Shown here piece after piece: positions 4,071 to 7,854 of a stretch of DNA of 7,854 bases; positions within the stretch are counted from its first letter, which is position 1, and every line of letters begins with the position of its first letter. The DNA lies in NCBI GenBank assembly GCA_023818995.1, contig JAMWDA010000075.1, positions 1-7,854 on the forward strand. Direction: 5' to 3'. The notes beneath the pieces were generated by a model that was not told where the DNA came from, ran no database searches, and saw nothing but the letters and a program-made list of their open reading frames with translations. A program made the position numbers and the translations under genes. The stretch comes from Candidatus Omnitrophota bacterium. GTDB taxonomy: Bacteria; Omnitrophota; Gorgyraeia; Duberdicusellales; 4484-171.

Positions 4071-5741
4071 ATGAGAAAAAGTTTTATTTTTCTTGTGATT
4101 TTATTATTGGGAATAAATATGTCTTTTGCTCAAGAAGCAAAAAAAGTAGTAATTGAGGGTAGGTCATATAGTCTTTCAGAATTAGCTCATTTGGGAGCAT
4201 TAAATTTTATGGGCAGAGAGGGAGAGTATACCTATCGGTTAGAGTTGAAAGGTTCTTCGCTTTTACCTGATACAGCGCTTATTAGCGGGTTTAATCATAA
4301 TATCTTAGGTGAACTGGTTGGTTCGGAGGATGGTCCGTCAGTTACCACTAATAAAGATGAGTTTTCTATACTCTATGAGGATATAAATTTAGAAGGTGTT
4401 CCACCTATACAAACAGGAGTAGAGAATATTAATGTTAAAGGAGTAGTGGATTATTTCAGTAAGAAAGCAGATATTATAATTAATAAGGATGTTATCTATG
4501 AAGGAGGTGTTATTGGAGGTCCTTCTGATTATAAGATAGTATTTGTAGATAATGCTAATATAACTTTGAAAGGGGATTTTAAAGGTTATGGTGTGCTTGC
4601 TATAAATGACCGCAATCCTACAGGAGTATCTTCTCGTCTTGTTATGGAAGGAAGCGCAGTATGGTATGGATTAGTAATTATTTTTCAAAATAATACAGAG
4701 GCAGATACAGAAGTAACCCTTTGTTCTTTAGAAGGTAGTGGGGGGCAAGATAGAGGAGTTGGTGATTTTGTTCTTTTAGCATTGGATGAGATGACTATTG
4801 GTAATAACCTTAAAGTATTAACCGGTTCATTGGGAGTTAATTCTTTATCAGGTAGATTATCTATTGGTAACAATTTAGATACACAGACAGATTGTTCTCT
4901 TATGGGTTATGAAATTACCGCTGGTAACAATGCTCGTATTGGTGGAGATGTGCGTTGTGATAGGATAATTTTAGGTAATAACGTTACTATAGGAGGTAAT
5001 CTCTATCGTAATAGTCTTAACCACGGGACAAATTTTAAATTGGAAGGAGATGATATACATCCTTACGAGTTTAAGGGAGTATCCTTACCAGATTTTCCCA
5101 ATTTTTCTTCAGGAACAGTAGATATCAGTAAAGGAAATAATCAAGCTTATACTTTGCTTCCGGGAACGTATAGGGATATTACTTTTGGTAATAATTGCAC
5201 CTTAAAACTTACAGGAGGAGTATACAATATAAGGAAGCTTACCATGGGTAATAATGGAACAATTCAATATGAAGGTTCAACGAGCGAATTAAGAATTACC
5301 CAAAGTTTAACTATGGGTAATAACCCTAATATTAAACCTAAGTCAGGTAGTGGGTTAGATGCAAGAAATCTTATTATCTATATTGCAGGAACAAGTGGAC
5401 TTACCCTTGGTAATAATTCCCATATAGAGTGTAATCTTTATATACCTTCAGCTAATTTAACTGTAGGTAATAGTGCTACTTTTAAAGGTTCTTTTATTGC
5501 TAAGGATATCGATGCAGGAAACTGTGCAGGGACGAGCTTAGATAATTTAAGTGTTTTTAGTGGGGGAGTAGATATAGCTAAGACAATGATTATAGGTTCG
5601 GTGATCTTGGAAGGCAAACAATTCTTCCTACCTAACGGTAAGGGAAATAATGCTATTCTTTTTAGCAGGGAAGCATTAAGAAATGTAGAAGAGATGATGA
5701 AGAATAGAGGACTTATTTGGGAGTGGAAACAAGTAGAGTGA
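4071..5741 (+). CDS. Secreted GNN-repeat, beta-helix-like protein associated with the pilus
   Basis: A 556-residue protein. MRKSFIFLVILLLGINMSFA is a clear Sec signal peptide, with cleavage expected after Ala20. Residues about 120-230 form a first domain whose KIVFVDNANITLKGDFKGYG and later AVWYGLVII segments resemble domains found downstream of PilX-type N-termini in pilus-linked proteins. From about 236 to 490 the chain is built from degenerate units spaced roughly 16-30 residues apart that centre on GNN, at about 244, 266, 285, 302, 355, 373, 393, 416 and 447, with GNS at 466 and GNC at 483. LLPGTYRDITFGNN and GGVYNIRKLTMGNN resemble DUF7305-type repeats, and a stacked beta-helix is likely. 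It has its own promoter and lies between the PilX-like gene and pilMN, so a surface or tip role with the pilus is inferred. No enzyme motif is visible. Confidence 0.75.
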   Translation: MRKSFIFLVILLLGINMSFAQEAKKVVIEGRSYSLSELAHLGALNFMGREGEYTYRLELKGSSLLPDTALISGFNHNILGELVGSEDGPSVTTNKDEFSILYEDINLEGVPPIQTGVENINVKGVVDYFSKKADIIINKDVIYEGGVIGGPSDYKIVFVDNANITLKGDFKGYGVLAINDRNPTGVSSRLVMEGSAVWYGLVIIFQNNTEADTEVTLCSLEGSGGQDRGVGDFVLLALDEMTIGNNLKVLTGSLGVNSLSGRLSIGNNLDTQTDCSLMGYEITAGNNARIGGDVRCDRIILGNNVTIGGNLYRNSLNHGTNFKLEGDDIHPYEFKGVSLPDFPNFSSGTVDISKGNNQAYTLLPGTYRDITFGNNCTLKLTGGVYNIRKLTMGNNGTIQYEGSTSELRITQSLTMGNNPNIKPKSGSGLDARNLIIYIAGTSGLTLGNNSHIECNLYIPSANLTVGNSATFKGSFIAKDIDAGNCAGTSLDNLSVFSGGVDIAKTMIIGSVILEGKQFFLPNGKGNNAILFSREALRNVEEMMKNRGLIWEWKQVE

Positions 5742-5750
5742 TTTAATCCC

Positions 5751-5779
5751 TTGACACCCATATACCTTCCTTGTAGAAT
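5751..5779 (+). promoter_or_regulatory. Sigma-70-type promoter for pilMN
   Basis: TTGACA (5751-5756), a 17-base spacer and TAGAAT (5774-5779). Predicted transcription start is near 5785-5787, only 3-5 bases before the GTG start at 5790, so the transcript would be nearly leaderless. The promoter begins ten bases after the stop of the preceding gene. Confidence 0.75.
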
Positions 5780-5789
5780 TTAAGATGAA

Positions 5790-7553
5790 GTGGAAATTAC
5801 CGAAAAGAAAGATAAAAAATTTTCTGCTAAGATTTCCTCTGTTGAGGTTATCTCTACAGTAAAGGATTTTTTTCTTGCCACACAGTGTATCCTTGGTTTA
5901 GATATAGGTAGCCACTATATTAAGATAGTTCAGATACGTAGAGCGCATGATAGTTATGTAGTTAATAACTATCGTGTGCGTGCTTTACCTTCTCAAGTAA
6001 AAGATAACCCTAAGGAAAGGAAGAAGTTTATTGTAGAGTTTTTAAGAGAATTCATTTCCGAGACAAGACCAAGAACTTCTATAGGTAGGATAGCTATTTG
6101 GGGGAGCGGAGCATATATATTTTCTCTTAGCATACCATCTATATCCGAAAAGGATATAAAAGGGGTGATAAGTATAGAATTAAAGAAAAAATTACCATTC
6201 CAGGTAGATTTAAGCAGTATTATTTTTAATTTTTTTGTTACGGATAAAGTTAAAGATGAAAAAGGATTTACTTCTCAGATAACTTGTCTTGCTATGGATA
6301 GGTATGCTTTGGAGGAGAGTATTTCTATCTTTAAAGAGATTGGCGTTAGACCAATAGCAGTTTATCTTATCCCCGATGTTTTAGGTAATCTTGTTAGATA
6401 TATGGTAGGAGATACTGATTACGTAAGTATCTTGGATATGGGAGCAAAAGAGAGTGTATTGAGTTTATATAAGAAAGGAGTTCTCCAGTTTAGTAGACAG
6501 ATACCTATTGGAGGGGAACAATTTACATCCGCGGTTATGAAAGCTATGAGTAATTTAGGTATAGATAATTTAACTTATGATAATGCTGAGAAGATAAAAC
6601 GCCAATGTGGTATTCCTCTTGAAGAGGAGGTTTTTTTAGAGTATTTTACTGACTTTGGGGTAATCAAAGGTAATCAAATAGCTGTTGCTTTAAGACCACT
6701 TATGGAGAGATTACATACGGAATTGTCCAGAACGATAAATTACTATTACCGTACATTCCATGCTGAGAAGATTGAATGTCTTTATATTACCGGTGGTAGC
6801 TCAAGACTTAAAAATATAGATAAGTTTTTGCAGTCCAATCTTAAGAATTTAGGTATAGTTAATATTCAGTTACTTAATCCTTTAAAGATTGTTAAAGGAT
6901 GGCAGGATTCCGCAGTTTTTAGACATGAGTTGGTTATGGAGGAAGCAAGTCCTCATTTAAGCGCATCAATAGGTTTATGTATAAATAGAGGAGGAAGAGT
7001 TAATCTTTTACCTCCTAAGGAAAAGTTAGAACAGAAAGTTGTTTTCTTAGCTACTCTTACGAGAGTAGTTTTTCTTTTACTTCTTGCCATTATATTGAGT
7101 TTTTACTCTTTTTACTTTTGGAAATGTTTGCTTTATAAGAAAATTATTACTACCACTGAAACAGAAATTGCTAAGTTAGAACCAATGGTGAGGAAAATTA
7201 ACGAGTACTTATCGATGAAACGTGTGCTTACAGAGAGAAAAGCATTGCTTGAAGATGCTATTGGTAGGCAACCATTGTGGTGGGGAATATTGAAGGAGTT
7301 AAGTAATATTACACCTCAGGGCATATCACTTAAGAGATTGGAAATTAAGATACAATCTGGTAAAAAGGAACTCCACCTTATCGGTGAGGTTTTTGCTGAA
7401 TACACTACTATTGATTTAGCTATTTCTCAGTACTTCGTTGCTTTAGAAGAATCCCCTTTCTTTACAAATGTTCGGCCGGTTTCTACAGAGAGAGATATAT
7501 ACTCAGCTTTGCCTAAGGCTAATTTTGAGATAGTTTGTGAGTTAGTGTATTGA
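5790..7553 (+). CDS. pilMN: PilM-PilN fusion, type IV pilus inner-membrane alignment protein
   Basis: A 587-residue fusion of two normally separate pilus proteins. Residues about 33-395 are PilM, an actin-like cytoplasmic protein: the first phosphate motif is LGLDIGSHYIKI (36-46), the second SILDMGAKESVLSL (213-226), and the adenosine motif YITGGSSRL (332-340). Residues about 400-587 are PilN: the motif RVNLLPPKE (403-411), a transmembrane segment at about 423-445, a coiled-coil-like stretch to about 490, then a periplasmic domain. In separate systems the NLLP-type tail of PilN docks into PilM, so the fusion joins natural partners covalently in a 1:1 ratio and puts PilM on the membrane. The start is GTG 5790, with no Shine-Dalgarno; an ATG at 5785 is in another frame that soon stops. 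About 32 residues before the PilM core are unassigned. PilO follows. Confidence 0.93.
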   Translation: MEITEKKDKKFSAKISSVEVISTVKDFFLATQCILGLDIGSHYIKIVQIRRAHDSYVVNNYRVRALPSQVKDNPKERKKFIVEFLREFISETRPRTSIGRIAIWGSGAYIFSLSIPSISEKDIKGVISIELKKKLPFQVDLSSIIFNFFVTDKVKDEKGFTSQITCLAMDRYALEESISIFKEIGVRPIAVYLIPDVLGNLVRYMVGDTDYVSILDMGAKESVLSLYKKGVLQFSRQIPIGGEQFTSAVMKAMSNLGIDNLTYDNAEKIKRQCGIPLEEEVFLEYFTDFGVIKGNQIAVALRPLMERLHTELSRTINYYYRTFHAEKIECLYITGGSSRLKNIDKFLQSNLKNLGIVNIQLLNPLKIVKGWQDSAVFRHELVMEEASPHLSASIGLCINRGGRVNLLPPKEKLEQKVVFLATLTRVVFLLLLAIILSFYSFYFWKCLLYKKIITTTETEIAKLEPMVRKINEYLSMKRVLTERKALLEDAIGRQPLWWGILKELSNITPQGISLKRLEIKIQSGKKELHLIGEVFAEYTTIDLAISQYFVALEESPFFTNVRPVSTERDIYSALPKANFEIVCELVY

Positions 7554-7567
7554 AATATCTGAATTAG

Positions 7568-7574
7568 AAGGAGG
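7568..7574 (+). promoter_or_regulatory. Ribosome binding site deciding an ATT start for pilO
   Basis: AAGGAGG is a perfect anti-16S match, ending five bases before ATT 7580. No ATG, GTG or TTG lies in the pilO frame between the in-frame TAG at 7565-7567 and GTG 7625, so ATT is the best-supported start. Confidence 0.7.
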
Positions 7575-7579
7575 ATACT

Positions 7580-7854
7580 ATTAGAAACTATCAATTAAAA
7601 TCTATTATTACCGCTATTTCTGAGGTGCTATTTATTTTTGCTTTAATATTCTTTTTAGGTAGACCTTTATCAAAATATTCTAAGAGTGTAAAGAAGGAAT
7701 TAGAAACCAAGCAAGAGGAGTTAAAGAGAGCAGAAAGTTTGGTTAGAACAATACCTAATCCTCCTCAGGAGATAGAGAAAATTAGGAAAGCATTAGATGA
7801 ATTGAATGATAAGGCTGTATCTCAGCAGGAGTTACCTCGCCTTATTCAGCAGTT
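7580..7854 (+). CDS. pilO: PilO, type IV pilus inner-membrane alignment protein (partial, ATT start)
   Basis: The first 91 codons run to the window edge without a stop. PilO is a bitopic inner-membrane protein that pairs with PilN in the periplasm and links the cytoplasmic PilM/motor side to the pilus and secretin. The visible part has the expected layout: a short basic N-terminus, a hydrophobic segment at about 8-28 (including AISEVLFIFALIFFLG), then a Lys/Glu-rich coiled coil at about 34-57 (SKSVKKELETKQEELKRAES) and a proline-containing break (RTIPNPPQE). Identification rests on this layout plus its place 26 bases after pilMN. The start appears to be ATT 7580; the first standard start, GTG 7625, would remove 15 residues, keep only part of the membrane segment, and lie far from the AAGGAGG site. 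A sequencing error in the start codon is the main alternative. Confidence 0.8.
   Translation, partial: MRNYQLKSIITAISEVLFIFALIFFLGRPLSKYSKSVKKELETKQEELKRAESLVRTIPNPPQEIEKIRKALDELNDKAVSQQELPRLIQQ

Noticed and set aside
5438..5761. 107-codon open frame on the minus strand opposite the GNN-protein gene
   Set aside because: It lies within a well-supported coding region, has no recognisable domain or ribosome binding site, and reflects codon bias of the + strand gene. The shorter minus-strand frames elsewhere were rejected for the same reason.
5785..5787. ATG 5785 as start of pilMN
   Set aside because: It is in a different frame from PilM and reaches a stop after about 25 codons.

Overview
This is an AT-rich bacterial window, coding almost entirely on the + strand. 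It uses TGA as a normal stop codon and many non-ATG starts (GTG at three genes, and apparently ATT at one). Gene content and style (a minimal SufB-like scaffold, a type IV pilus cluster with a fused PilM-PilN, and a secreted repeat protein rich in GNN motifs) suggest an uncultivated candidate phylum such as Omnitrophota or a relative. That placement is an impression from style only; no marker gene in the window fixes it.

Layout. Positions 1-68 hold the last codons of a gene ending in a ferredoxin-type cysteine cluster. It is followed at once by a short SufB/SufD-family Fe-S assembly protein (80-985). About 460 bases without a convincing gene follow (986-1443), containing several inverted repeats. 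A near-consensus promoter (1444-1471) then opens a pilus region: a small secreted or membrane-anchored coiled-coil protein (1488-1943) and three consecutive prepilin-like proteins resembling FimT/GspH (1974-2498), PilV/GspI (2517-3029) and PilW/GspJ (3037-3552). A pair of tandem 19-base palindromes (3564-3609) precedes a PilX-like minor pilin (3624-3965). A second promoter with an extended -10 (3993-4022) drives a 556-residue secreted GNN-repeat protein (4071-5741). A third strong promoter (5751-5779) sits almost on top of the start of a PilM-PilN fusion (5790-7553), and the window ends inside pilO (7580 onward).

How the genes fit together. FimT, PilV, PilW and PilX homologues are the minor pilins that in known type IV pilus and type II secretion systems form the priming complex of the pilus tip. 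PilM, PilN and PilO form the inner-membrane alignment platform linking the cytoplasmic motor to the pilus. The GNN-repeat protein is predicted to be exported and may be a surface or tip partner of the PilX-like protein. The window therefore looks like the minor-pilin and alignment half of a pilus locus; motor ATPases, platform protein, major pilin, prepilin peptidase and secretin are not in view.

Most notable points: pilM and pilN are one gene; pilO has no usual start codon and appears to begin at ATT after a perfect Shine-Dalgarno; all three E5-containing prepilins lack the canonical glycine before the cleavage site (Thr, Ser, Ala instead); two promoters lie so close to their start codons that transcripts would be leaderless or nearly so; and a tandem palindrome sits between the pilW-like and pilX-like genes.
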